Of a stretch of 64,000 nucleotides of DNA, positions 55,624 through 64,000 are shown in pieces. The first letter of the stretch is position 1. Each line of letters starts with the position of its first letter. The DNA is taken from assembly GCF_000583655.1 (NCBI RefSeq), contig NZ_BAKI01000009.1:1-64000 (forward strand), read 5' to 3'. Made by a program: the position numbers and the translations under genes. Source of the stretch: Lentilactobacillus farraginis DSM 18382 = JCM 14108. Lineage in GTDB: Bacteria > Bacillota > Bacilli > Lactobacillales > Lactobacillaceae. The notes beneath the pieces are model-generated. The model made no database searches. It was given only the letters and a program-made list of their open reading frames with translations, and had not been told where the DNA came from.

Positions 55624-55873
55624 GAGCGAATGAGTAAGCTGATTGGAAGATTAAAGAGAGCCGCGATGGTGGAAAACGGTATCCGAAAATGGTTGAAGAT
55701 GGTTCGTGATTACGCAAACCATATTAAATAATCAGGTATGGTCGGCTGCCGCCGTTATCCGGTTCGAGAAGTATTCTTCTCGTTAAGGGATTATTTTGTG
55801 AAAAGTAATCCGAATAAAGGTGGTAACACGTAAAAAACGTCCTTTTGCCGATATGGCAGCTGGGCGTTTTTTT
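55624..55873 (+). ncRNA. T-box riboswitch 2, apparent Met specifier
   Basis: A second T-box leader 29 bases after the PLP enzyme stop. GCGAATGAGTA begins stem I, GATGGTGG is the distal loop, and the specifier loop TTGAAGATGG places ATG at 55699-55701, in the same GAAGATG context as T-box 1. T-box AAAGGTGGTAACACG is at 55816-55830 and the terminator stem AAACGTCC / GGGCGTTT with T-run at 55834-55873. It controls the transporter operon that follows. Confidence 0.85.
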
Positions 55874-55905
55874 ATTTGAATTTTTGACTAGGGAGATTGT
55901 TAAAC

Positions 55906-56952
55906 ATGAACTGTAAGAAAGTATTGGGAAGTATTGTTGGGGTATTGGCAGTTACATTAACTTTGGCGGGGTGCGGGAGTAATTCTGCCAAACAGCAGGT
56001 AAGTAAGGATTATAAGTATGGGTCTATTACGATTCCGGCCAAGGATGGGTCGGTCTGCAACGCGCCCAACTACATCGCTTATGAAAAGGGGTTCTTTAAG
56101 AAGAATGGCTTGAAAGCTAATTTAGTTGCCAATCCACGTGATATTAGTGACTTGGAAGCCGGCTTTGCCAGTGGCAAGTATGACGCGCAGAACGGTGATT
56201 TTCAATATCTGCCGGCAATTCAAAATGGTGCCCAGATTAAAGCTGCCGGTGGCATCCACCAGGGCTGCATTAAGCTACTGGTTCCAAAGAATTCAAGTAT
56301 TAAAAACGTCAAAGACTTAAAGGGTAAGACAATCGGGATTCCTGCTCAAGGATCTACCCCTCAGTATGTGACGTCAATCGCCTTACAGCATGCCGGTCTT
56401 GATCCTAAAAAGGATGTTTCATGGAAGGTCTTCAGCACGGACTTGTTGGCTAAAGCTGCTCAAAAAGGTGAAGTTGACGCAATTGGAACCGTTGACCCAT
56501 ATGCTTATCAAGCACAAAAACAAAATGGTTTTAAGACAATTATTGATAACAATAACTATTCTGGAAATAAAGAAATGGCCAAGATGGGCATGAAGAAAAA
56601 GGGTTCCTGCTGTTACCTGTATATTTCCAATAAATTGATTCAATCAAACAGTAAGAAAGCAAAGGCAATTGTGAAATCCTATCAGGAAGCTGCTTCGTGG
56701 ATTAACAAACACCCTGAAGAAACAGCCAAGATTGAGCTGGCCAAGGGATATGTTTCAAAAACGAAATTTATTAATGTCGCAAACGTATCACAAATTATCA
56801 AAGACGAGCACTTCAATTTGAACCTGTCAAAAGGTAAGTCGGATTTGAGCTACTATATCAGCCAATTGAAACAAGCAGGATACCTCAAGAAGGATACTAA
56901 GAATGCCGAGTTACTGAAGCAGGCTTATTGGAATCCAAAGTTGGATAACTAA
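55906..56952 (+). CDS. ABC transporter substrate-binding lipoprotein 1
   Basis: A 348-residue NMT1/SsuA-like solute-binding protein. Lipobox LAGC (Cys23) anchors it outside the membrane. The periplasmic-binding type II fold shows as APNYIAYEKGFFKKNGLKAN, LKGKTIGIPAQGSTPQYV and GEVDAIGTVDPYAYQ. Apart from the lipid Cys there are Cys51 (SVCNAPN), Cys121 (HQGCIK) and Cys235-Cys236 (GSCCYL), all kept in the second copy. Start ATG 55906, after GGAGAT. Ligand unknown; Met T-box control suggests a sulfur compound. Confidence 0.9.
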   Translation: MNCKKVLGSIVGVLAVTLTLAGCGSNSAKQQVSKDYKYGSITIPAKDGSVCNAPNYIAYEKGFFKKNGLKANLVANPRDISDLEAGFASGKYDAQNGDFQYLPAIQNGAQIKAAGGIHQGCIKLLVPKNSSIKNVKDLKGKTIGIPAQGSTPQYVTSIALQHAGLDPKKDVSWKVFSTDLLAKAAQKGEVDAIGTVDPYAYQAQKQNGFKTIIDNNNYSGNKEMAKMGMKKKGSCCYLYISNKLIQSNSKKAKAIVKSYQEAASWINKHPEETAKIELAKGYVSKTKFINVANVSQIIKDEHFNLNLSKGKSDLSYYISQLKQAGYLKKDTKNAELLKQAYWNPKLDN

Positions 56953-56967
56953 ACGGGAGGATAACTA

Positions 56968-57987
56968 ATGTTGGAAACAGTGACGTTATCGAAAAAGCAA
57001 CGTATTAAAGCTGTTAAGCAGGATAAAGCAGAAACTAAATACTGGAAACCATGGCGGACCACTTGGAATATTTTGAGCTTGGTAGCACTTATGGCTGCGT
57101 ATGCTGAAAATCAATTTGTTCCGGCTCAGGAATTAGTAAATAACGGGGCCTATAAATGGTTTCTGATTGCGTACTTTATTTACCTGGTTGTTGTTTACGC
57201 GGTTGGCTCGGTGATTCATGGAAGAATTCGGGTTTACAGCGGTCATTTTGCTCAGTTAAATACCATTTTGGGACTTTTGCTGGTTGTTCAGGATTTGATA
57301 ACCGAAAAGTTTGCGATTATTAAGCTGCCGTTTTTCGTCAGCTTTGCACAAATCCTAGACCAGATTAAAACTGATCAGAAACTATTAATTGCATCAACAT
57401 GGTCGTCATTAGGACTTTGGTTGATTAGTTTTGTCATTGGAACATTGATCGGTGTTATCTTAGGACTCTTTATGGGACGATACCGTCAGTTTAATTACTG
57501 GTCGTTTCCATTTTTAAAGGTAATTGGTATTATTCCGGCGGCTGCCTGGATGCCGTTAACCATGGTGATCTTTCCAACCAGCTATTTAGCCGAAATCTTT
57601 TTGATTGCATTTGCGGTTTGGTTTCCGGTCGCATTCATGACGATTGGCGGTGTGCAGAGTATTTCAACGGATTATTTTGAATCAGCCAAAACATTGGGGT
57701 TCTCGGAGTTTCAAATTTTGCGCAAAGTTGTTATTCCCGGAGCGCTGCCGAATATTTTTATTGGTATTTTTACAGCAATGGGCCTTTCGTTTACAATGTT
57801 GGTCATCTCTGAAATGATTGGTGCCAAAGTTGGTTTGGGCTGGTACATCAACTGGGCTAAAGGAGTCGGTAATTACACGCAAGTGTATGCTGCAATTGTG
57901 ATCATGGCCGTGTTATTTTCAGTGATTTTCAGCTTTTTAAATAAATTACAAGAATATGCGCTTCGCTGGCGCAAACGTTCAAACTAA
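56968..57987 (+). CDS. ABC transporter permease (SsuC/TauC-like)
   Basis: The membrane subunit of the importer, 339 residues. The EAA coupling motif is ESAKTLGFSEFQILRKVVIP and the fold has about six core helices after a cytoplasmic N-terminus; two extra helices (about 36-55 and 60-82) and one near 96-112 precede the core, longer than in standard SsuC. Start ATG 56968, behind GGGAGG. Lies 15 bases after the first lipoprotein and 13 before the ATPase gene. Confidence 0.9.
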   Translation: MLETVTLSKKQRIKAVKQDKAETKYWKPWRTTWNILSLVALMAAYAENQFVPAQELVNNGAYKWFLIAYFIYLVVVYAVGSVIHGRIRVYSGHFAQLNTILGLLLVVQDLITEKFAIIKLPFFVSFAQILDQIKTDQKLLIASTWSSLGLWLISFVIGTLIGVILGLFMGRYRQFNYWSFPFLKVIGIIPAAAWMPLTMVIFPTSYLAEIFLIAFAVWFPVAFMTIGGVQSISTDYFESAKTLGFSEFQILRKVVIPGALPNIFIGIFTAMGLSFTMLVISEMIGAKVGLGWYINWAKGVGNYTQVYAAIVIMAVLFSVIFSFLNKLQEYALRWRKRSN

Positions 57988-58000
57988 AGGAGGGTGCGGT

Positions 58001-58759
58001 ATGGTTCAACTAACAGTTCAAAATGTTAATCGGGTTTTACATGATAATGCCGGGCAACGGATCAACGTTTTGGAAGATATTAATTTTAACGTTAACTCTG
58101 GCGAATTTATTTCCATTATTGGTCCTTCCGGTTGCGGTAAAACAACGCTGTTGCGACTGATTTCAGGATTGGATCAACCGGAAGAAGGGCAATTAACCGT
58201 TGATGGTAAACCGATTACCCACCCCGATGTTTCCAGAGGATATGTATTTCAACACGGTAGTCTTTTTCCATGGGAAACCATTAAGGAAAATATCAGCTCG
58301 GGTTTAAAGGCGGTCTACGGGCGGCATTATGATAAAAAATTGGTTGACCACTATATTGATTTAATGGGGTTAAAAGGTTTTGAGTCGGCATATCCGCACC
58401 AGGTTTCCGGTGGGATGGCTCAACGGGCAGCTTTGGCCAGGTCAATTGTGTTAAGACCTGAATTGCTGCTTTTAGATGAGCCGATGGGTGCGTTGGATGC
58501 CTTTACCAGAGCAGATGTCCAGAACGTGATTCAACGGGTTTGGAAGCAGACAAGAACCACGATGATTCTGGTGACTCATGATATCGATGAGGCAATTTAT
58601 TTGGGAACTCGGATTATTGTGATGACACCAAGGCCGGGCCGGATTAAAGAAATTGTCACGAATCCACTGACATTTCCTCGGGATCGAACCAGTGATGACT
58701 TTCTAAAGTTTAGACGGACGATTCAGGATAAGCTCAATTTTGGCGTAACTGAAAACTAA
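58001..58759 (+). CDS. ABC transporter ATP-binding protein (SsuB/TauB-like)
   Basis: The 252-residue ATPase of the importer. Walker A GPSGCGKTT, Q-loop YVFQHGSLFPWET, signature VSGGMAQRAALARS, Walker B LLLLDEPMGALDA and switch His VTHDIDEAIYLG are all standard for the nitrate/sulfonate/taurine subfamily. Start ATG 58001, 6-7 bases after GGAGGG; an in-frame ATG at 57956 would overlap the permease. Complete and probably functional. Confidence 0.93.
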   Translation: MVQLTVQNVNRVLHDNAGQRINVLEDINFNVNSGEFISIIGPSGCGKTTLLRLISGLDQPEEGQLTVDGKPITHPDVSRGYVFQHGSLFPWETIKENISSGLKAVYGRHYDKKLVDHYIDLMGLKGFESAYPHQVSGGMAQRAALARSIVLRPELLLLDEPMGALDAFTRADVQNVIQRVWKQTRTTMILVTHDIDEAIYLGTRIIVMTPRPGRIKEIVTNPLTFPRDRTSDDFLKFRRTIQDKLNFGVTEN

Positions 58760-58785
58760 CTGTATTTATCTGGGGAGTGGTAGAT

Positions 58786-59816
58786 TTGAAGTTAAAACAT
58801 ACTATTATCGGTGCGTTGGGGTTGCTGCTGATTGTTGGTGGACTTGCCGGGTGCGGTAAGCAGCAAAGTGCCAACGTAACAAAAGATTATCCAAACGGAA
58901 GTATTACGATTCCAGCTAAAAACGGGTCAATTTGTGGGCCCCCAATTACATTGCCTATGAGAAGGGCTTTTTCAAAAAGAATGGGCTTAAGGCAAATTTA
59001 GTGGCCAAACCCACCAATATTTCAGATCTTGAAGCCGGGTTTGTCAGTGGTAAGTACGATGCGCTTAACGGTGACTTTCAGTATTTACCGGCAATTCAAA
59101 ATGGGGCTCAGATCCAGGCGGCCGGCGGCATTCATCAAGGTTGTATCCAAGTGCTGGTTCCAAGAAATTCAAAAATTAAATCGGTCAAAGATCTAAAAGG
59201 TAAAACGATTGCGACACCCGGCCAAGGATCGACACCGCAATTTGTAGCCTCGATTGCGCTTCAACATGCCGGCATTGATCCTAAAAATGGGGTAACGTGG
59301 AAAACTTATGATTATGATCTGCTTGCCAAGGCTGCTCAAAAGGGCCAGGTGGATGCGATTGGCAATGTTGACCCATATGCTTATCAGGCCATTAAGGAAG
59401 ACCATTTCCGAGTTATTGTAGATAATAATAACCATTCTGGGAACAGTGGGATGGCTAAAATGGGAATGAAAAAAGATGGTTCCTGCTGTTACCTGTATTT
59501 GGCTGATAAATTAACCAAACAGAGCCCTAAGAAAGCAAAGGCAATTATTAAGTCTTATCAAGAGGCAGCTGAATGGATTAATATGCATCCTCAACAAACG
59601 GCCTCAATTCTGCTGAAGAAAAAATATGTTTCAGCCAGCAAATTTGTCAATCGAAAAAACGTCGCCAACTTGGTTGCCAGCTATCATTTTGGCCTGAAGA
59701 AAGCCAAGGGCAAGACAGATGTTGCTTACTATGCGGATCAATTAAAACAGGCAGGCTTTTTGAAGTCAGATACAAATGTGAAACAGCTTGTTAACAAAGC
59801 TTACTATGATGGTTAG
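58786..59816 (+). pseudogene. ABC transporter substrate-binding lipoprotein 2, frameshifted
   Basis: A paralogue of the protein at 55906-56952. Signal peptide and lipobox LAGC, then SITIPAKNGSICG, after which one G is missing from GGG at 58936-58938 (tgtggggccccc would read CGAPNYIAYEKGFF). The rest (SGKYDALNGDFQYLPAIQNG, HQGCIQ, GSCCYLYLADKL, VDPYAYQ) matches copy 1. Adding the base restores about 343 residues from TTG 58786 (ribosome site GGGGAG). Duplicated lipoproteins in one operon suggest two ligands or affinities. The break may be an assembly indel. Confidence 0.85.
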
Positions 59817-59837
59817 ACACTGATGGAGGTGACCGGT

Positions 59838-60919
59838 GTGAGAGTAACAGTATCAAAAGCGAAACGGTTTGTCGAAAAAATTTACGATGGTTATGGTTTT
59901 TCCCGGAAAGACAGTGCGCTGATCGCGACAACTTTGGTAGATGCCGATCTACGTGGAATCACGTCACACGGGGTTCAGCGGCTTTCAATGTATGATCGAA
60001 AAATTCGAGCAAAGTATATTATTCCCTATAATAAATGGACAGTGCTTAATCAAACAAAAACCAGTGTTTTGGTGGATGCCAATCAGACAATGGGTCAGCT
60101 TGTCTCGGTGTTCACAATGGACCATATCATCAGTAAAGCTCAGCGTCATGGGATTGCAGTAGGCGTGGTTCGGGACTCCAATCACTTTGGGGCTGCCGGT
60201 TACTACGTGCGAATGGCTGCTAAAAAAGGTTGATCGGCATTGCATCTACGAACACGAATCCGCTGTTGGTACCGCCGCGTGCCGGGCAACCGTTTCTGGG
60301 CAGCAATCCGCTTGCGTTTGCATTTCCGACGAAAACCGGGGCATTTGTATTTGATGCTGCGACATCAACCGTTTCACTCGGTAAAATTGAAGTATTGTTA
60401 AAGCGTAATCGTCAGGTCCCCGGTCAATGGGCTATTAATGGTGACCGTGAACAATTGAATGATCCGCAGACGATTTTGGATGAGCTTTCACGAAGCCATC
60501 GGATCGGCGGCATTTTACCGCTTGGGGGACTTAACGAAGCGAATTCAAATTATAAAGGGTTTGGCAACGCGCTCATTGTTGAATGTCTAACGTCAATTTT
60601 AGCTCAGGGTTCGCTTTCGGCGGATCTTGGTAATAAAAACCATGATATCAGTCACTTCTTTTTGGCCCTTGATCCGGCATTGTTTGGTAATTTGGATAAA
60701 CTGGAATCATCTTTGTCACAGATGCTGGCAAGGATTCGCCGGCTGGCCCATTTACCGGAAGAATCGATTAGAATCCCGGGCGACAGGGAAATTCAAAATT
60801 ATGAAAAGAATCGGACCGCTGGTATTGCGGTGGCTGAAAAAACATTGAATGAAATTAATGAAATCGCAGATCGGCTGGGGGTTTCCAAATTAACACCTTC
60901 GAATAAAGTCAGGGAGTGA
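59838..60919 (+). pseudogene. Ldh2/malate dehydrogenase-type 2-hydroxyacid dehydrogenase, frameshifted
   Basis: An NAD(P)-dependent oxidoreductase of the type-2 malate/L-lactate dehydrogenase family, which also includes sulfolactate and ureidoglycolate dehydrogenases. First frame: DADLRGITSHGVQRLSMY (catalytic His) and VVRDSNHFGAAGYYVRMA; then one T is missing near 60230-60231 and GLIGIASTNTNPLLVPPRAG, FAFPTKTGAFVFD (substrate loop) follow. Restored length 360 from GTG 59838, behind GGAGGTG. Placed after the importer lipoprotein, it may oxidise an imported 2-hydroxyacid such as the methionine hydroxy analogue; that is inference. Confidence 0.85.
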
Positions 60920-60925
60920 TCGGAT

Positions 60926-62228
60926 TTGACTGAAGAAAAATTTGATACATTGCGAATTCATGGTGGCTATGATCCCGCCCAGCATCATGATTCGGCAACA
61001 GTTCCAATTTATCAAAACGTTGCTTTTTCGTTGGGCTCGGCAGAAAGAGGCGAAGCAGTTGCTCAGGGAACGGTTCCGGACGCATATATGTATTCCAGGT
61101 TGGTAATCCAACTGTTGGTGTACTTGAGAAGCGACTGGCTGCTTTGGACGGTGGCACAGAGGCGGTGGCCGTTGGCTCCGGAATGGCGGCGATTACCTAC
61201 ACTATTTTAAATGTAGCGGAAGGCGGCGGCCGGATTATCGCGCCGTATGATATTTATGGTGCAGCTTGGATGAGTTCGAGACACTTTTTCCAAAATATGG
61301 CATTCATTTTGACCTGGTTACGGACATTAATGACTTTGATGAAGTTAAGAGCTTGATTAAGGTTGATACCAAAGCGATCTACGTGGAAAGTGTAGCGAAC
61401 CCAACAACGGCGATTGCCGATATTGAGACGTTGGCAAGAATCGCCCATGCTGCCGGTATTCCATTAATCGTCGACAACACGTTTTCCACGTCTTATCTGT
61501 TTAAACCAATTCAATTCGGCGCAGACCTGGTTGTTTATTCATCAACCAAGGGAATTAACGGACACGGAAATGTGGTTTCCGGCGTTATCGTTGATGGCGG
61601 CAGGTTTGACTGGAACAGTAGTCGTTTTCCACAGTTTTTAGAAAATGAATTTATTTTAAAAAGTGAAACTCATCCTGATAATTACAGCTACGCAGCTGTT
61701 TATGGCAGACAGGCCTTTATCAAACGAATTCGGATGAAGTATTTGCGATTAATGGGAGCTGTTTTGGGACCATTTGACGCTTATTTGGAATTGATCGGGC
61801 TGGAAACTATTTCAGAGCGGTTAAATAAAGAGGTTGCAACCAGCTTAAAAATTGCCCGCTATCTGCAAACCAATCCACATGTTAAAGCGGTTTATTATAC
61901 CGGGTTGCCGGATTCCCCCCAGTATCCATTGGCCAAGAAGTATTTTCCAAAGGGGATTGGGACGGTTCTGTCGTTTGAGCTGGCTGGGACTGCCGAGCAA
62001 ACAAAGCGGGTAATTGATGCGGTTAGGCTGTTCCTATACCTGCCCAACGTCGGCGACAGTCGTTCATTAATTGTTAATCCAATTAAGATTACCCATCGTG
62101 AAGTCCCGGAAGAGCGTCGGGCAGCCAGTCATATTACTGATCAGTTACTCCGATTATCAATCGGTTTGGAAGACAGCGACGACCTGATCCATGATTTGGA
62201 CCAGGCAATTGCGTCAGCATTTAAATGA
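60926..62228 (+). pseudogene. metY: O-acetylhomoserine sulfhydrylase-like enzyme, two frameshifts
   Basis: A PLP enzyme of the MetY branch, which makes homocysteine from O-acetylhomoserine and sulfide. TLRIHGGYDPAQHHDSATVPIY and YMYSRL(GNPT) open; a G lost near 61102-61103 shifts to VLEKRLAALDGGTEAVAVGSG; a base lost near 61262-61268 shifts to EFETLFPKYGIHFDLV. Then VDNTFSTSYLFKP, Lys in YSSTKGINGHGNVVSGVIVD and the MetY-type GGRFDW. Corrected length is 434 residues, the MetY size, rather than the 380-400 of cystathionine enzymes. Start TTG 60926. Confidence 0.82.
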
Positions 62229-62238
62229 GGTGAAACAT

Positions 62239-63393
62239 TTGATAAGTGATCCAAAGACAGACATTTTACCGGAAATTATCAACCTAAGACATCAATTCCA
62301 CCGCCATCCGGAATTATCCAATCATGAATTTGAAACGACCAAACAGATTGCTGCTATTTTGGCTAATTGGGGAATCCCAGTCGTCCCAACCGATTTGGAC
62401 ACCGGGTTATTGGCAGAAATCAAGGGCCAACAACCGGGACCAACCATTGCCCTACGTGCCGATATTGACGCATTACCGGTTCAGGAGCAGACGGACCTGT
62501 CTTTTAAATCGGAAAACCCGGGCGTGATGCATGCATGCGGCCATGATCTGCACTTCTCAAGTTTACTGGGTGCTGCGTACGTCCTTAACGCACGAAAAGA
62601 AACGTTGAAAGGAACGGTCAGGTTGTTGTTTCAGCCCGCTGAAGAAGCTGGTCACGGCGGTGATCAGGTACTTGCCAAACACGTGTTGGATGGTGTCCAG
62701 GCAATTGTTGGCTTTCACAATAACCCTAACCTGCCCGTTGGCCAAATTGCGCTTCAAAAAGGGCCGTTGATGGCCGGCTGCTACCGGTTTTTAGTCACTA
62801 TTCACGGTGCCGGTTCCCATGGTGCCCGCCCGGAAAAGGGAAAGGACCCAATTGTGGCTCAGGCCGCAATTATTTCCCAGCTGCAAACAATTGTCAGCCG
62901 TTCAAGCAACCCGTTTGATGCCGTCGTTGTCAGTGTGACAAAGGTTCGAGCTGGTAAAACCTGGAATGTTTTGCCCGGGGCGGCGACTTTTGAAGGAACG
63001 GTCAGAACGTTTTCAGATGATAATACTGCATTAGTGAAAAAGCGATTTTACGAAATCGTTCAAAATACGGCGGCAGCTTTTGGGCAAACGGCTGAGATTG
63101 ATTGGAGTGTCGGTGCTTATCCGATTCAAAACGATGCAACGATTACAACAATTGTCAAAAATGGGTTAACGGCGCCAATTGTTAAGCCGGAACTGACCAT
63201 GACCGGTGAAGACTTCGCGACTTTTGAAGCCCAAATTCCAGGAACGTTTGCCTTTATCGGTTCTAACGGTCAAGCCAATGCGGCCGATCTACATGACCCG
63301 CATTTTGTTGGTGAAGACGGGACAATTCCACCGGCAATTGATTATTTTGTTCAAAGTGCGCAAAGCCTGCTGGACTATTTCAATTCAAAGTGA
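62239..63393 (+). CDS. M20D amidohydrolase (N-acyl-amino acid deacylase)
   Basis: A 384-residue metal-dependent amidohydrolase of the hippurate/IAA-amino acid/N-acetyldiaminopimelate type. LRADIDALPVQEQT, the Cys-His metal motif HACGHDLHFSSLLGAA, FQPAEEAGHGG (catalytic Glu pair), GFHNNPNLPVGQIA and the C-terminal His in DLHDPHF are present. Start TTG 62239, 7 bases after GAGGTG; immediately after the MetY-like gene. In Bacillus similar enzymes deacetylate N-acetylated sulfur amino acids, which would suit this operon. Intact. Confidence 0.88.
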   Translation: MISDPKTDILPEIINLRHQFHRHPELSNHEFETTKQIAAILANWGIPVVPTDLDTGLLAEIKGQQPGPTIALRADIDALPVQEQTDLSFKSENPGVMHACGHDLHFSSLLGAAYVLNARKETLKGTVRLLFQPAEEAGHGGDQVLAKHVLDGVQAIVGFHNNPNLPVGQIALQKGPLMAGCYRFLVTIHGAGSHGARPEKGKDPIVAQAAIISQLQTIVSRSSNPFDAVVVSVTKVRAGKTWNVLPGAATFEGTVRTFSDDNTALVKKRFYEIVQNTAAAFGQTAEIDWSVGAYPIQNDATITTIVKNGLTAPIVKPELTMTGEDFATFEAQIPGTFAFIGSNGQANAADLHDPHFVGEDGTIPPAIDYFVQSAQSLLDYFNSK

Positions 63394-63402
63394 GGCGGTT
63401 GG

Positions 63403-64000
63403 ATGATTGATATTTCACCTTTAATAAAGCCTGGTTTAGGGAACATCACACCATCACTGATTCGACAAATTAATAATCGATTTGGGAAAATTCCCGGCAT
63501 TGTGAATTTGACAATCGGTGAGCCTGATTTTAAAACGCCCGATCACATCAAATTGGCAGCTGTTCAAAGTATTCTTAACAACCGAACTCACTATGCGCCC
63601 AATCGCGGGACCGCAGATCTTTTAAAGGCAATCAGTGTTTATCTGGCTAGTCGGTTCGGCCTGGATTACAATCCGGACACGCAGATTATTGTAACTAACG
63701 GTGCCAGTGAGGCAATCAGTACCGTTTTTAACGGGATTATCGATACTGGGGATGTTGTCCTGATTGGGTCACCGGCATTCAGCCTATACCATACGTTAAC
63801 CATACTAAATGGTGGGGTCCCGGTTGAAATGGACGTGTCTAAAACAGGTTTTAAATTGACCCCCAAAATGCTAACCGGGTTTCTTAATAAATACCGTGAT
63901 AAAGTTAAATTAGTGATCTTAAACTATCCCAATAACCCAACTGGAATTACTTATACGCCTAATGAAGTTCGCGAACTTGCCAATGTCTTGCGCAACTACC
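63403..64000 (+). CDS. Aminotransferase class I/II, 5' part (runs off the window)
   Basis: The last gene, with 199 residues visible, open to the window edge. IVNLTIGEPDFKTPDHIK, NGASEAISTVFNGIID, SPAFSLYHTLTILNGG and LNYPNNPTGITYTPNEV are PLP fold type I motifs; the Schiff-base Lys lies beyond the edge. Start ATG 63403, 9 bases after the amidohydrolase stop, behind GAGGCGG. As the last step of the operon it could aminate the 2-oxo acid produced by the Ldh2-type enzyme to an amino acid; donor and acceptor are not readable. Confidence 0.88.
   Translation, partial: MIDISPLIKPGLGNITPSLIRQINNRFGKIPGIVNLTIGEPDFKTPDHIKLAAVQSILNNRTHYAPNRGTADLLKAISVYLASRFGLDYNPDTQIIVTNGASEAISTVFNGIIDTGDVVLIGSPAFSLYHTLTILNGGVPVEMDVSKTGFKLTPKMLTGFLNKYRDKVKLVILNYPNNPTGITYTPNEVRELANVLRNY

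Overview
The window reads as chromosomal DNA of a lactic acid bacterium (Lactobacillaceae), most like the heterofermentative Lentilactobacillus buchneri / Levilactobacillus brevis kind. Grounds: AT-leaning composition, strong AGGAGG-type ribosome sites with many TTG/GTG starts, T-box riboswitches, a class III ribonucleotide reductase with NrdR boxes, an alsS-alsD acetoin branch, an orphan ferrochelatase beside mntH, and typical secreted and DUF families. The species is inferred from gene content, not proven. No tRNA, rRNA or CRISPR array was seen.

Layout. 1-9.3 kb is an AT-rich accessory region. It holds five secreted proteins of two interleaved families, remnants of IS200/IS605 (TnpB) and IS3-type elements, a decayed secreted gene, a two-gene ABC exporter whose ATPase seems to start at ATT, and a broken secreted toxin-like gene overlapping an intact four-helix membrane protein. 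9.3-25 kb is ordinary metabolic DNA: acetyltransferase, SDR, CPBP protease, aldo/keto reductases, a hemH-mntH-flavin reductase operon, nucleoside hydrolase, an OYE-type flavoenzyme, a small alarmone synthetase, Dps, an MHS transporter and a HAD phosphatase. 25-33 kb has marR/alsS/alsD, a sugar:H+ symporter, a DJ-1 protein and a BcrAB-like ABC pair. 33-36 kb is nrdD-nrdG behind a pair of NrdR boxes. 36-40.5 kb has a TetR/DHA2 efflux pair, a DUF3290-DUF421 pair and an XRE regulator. 40.6-43.6 kb is a second copy of the 5.9-kb ABC module, with two permeases. 43.9-54 kb has an amino acid permease, aminotransferase, acetyltransferase, another DHA2 pump, gdhA, an M20 peptidase, lemA and htpX.

54-64 kb is the most interesting block. 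Two T-box leaders, both with an apparent ATG (Met) specifier, precede (i) a cystathionine lyase/synthase-type PLP enzyme and (ii) an operon of lipoprotein - permease - ATPase - second lipoprotein - Ldh2-type 2-hydroxyacid dehydrogenase - MetY-like sulfhydrylase - M20D amidohydrolase - aminotransferase. It looks like a methionine-starvation operon that imports a sulfur compound and converts 2-hydroxy or N-acyl derivatives to the amino acid.

Caution: thirteen reading frames carry single-base indels (fourteen losses, one gain), almost all in or beside short homopolymers, and each is restored to the usual family length by one or two bases. This suggests indel errors in the assembly at least as much as real pseudogenes. 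In-frame stop codons in two genes of the first 9 kb cannot be explained that way and look like true decay.
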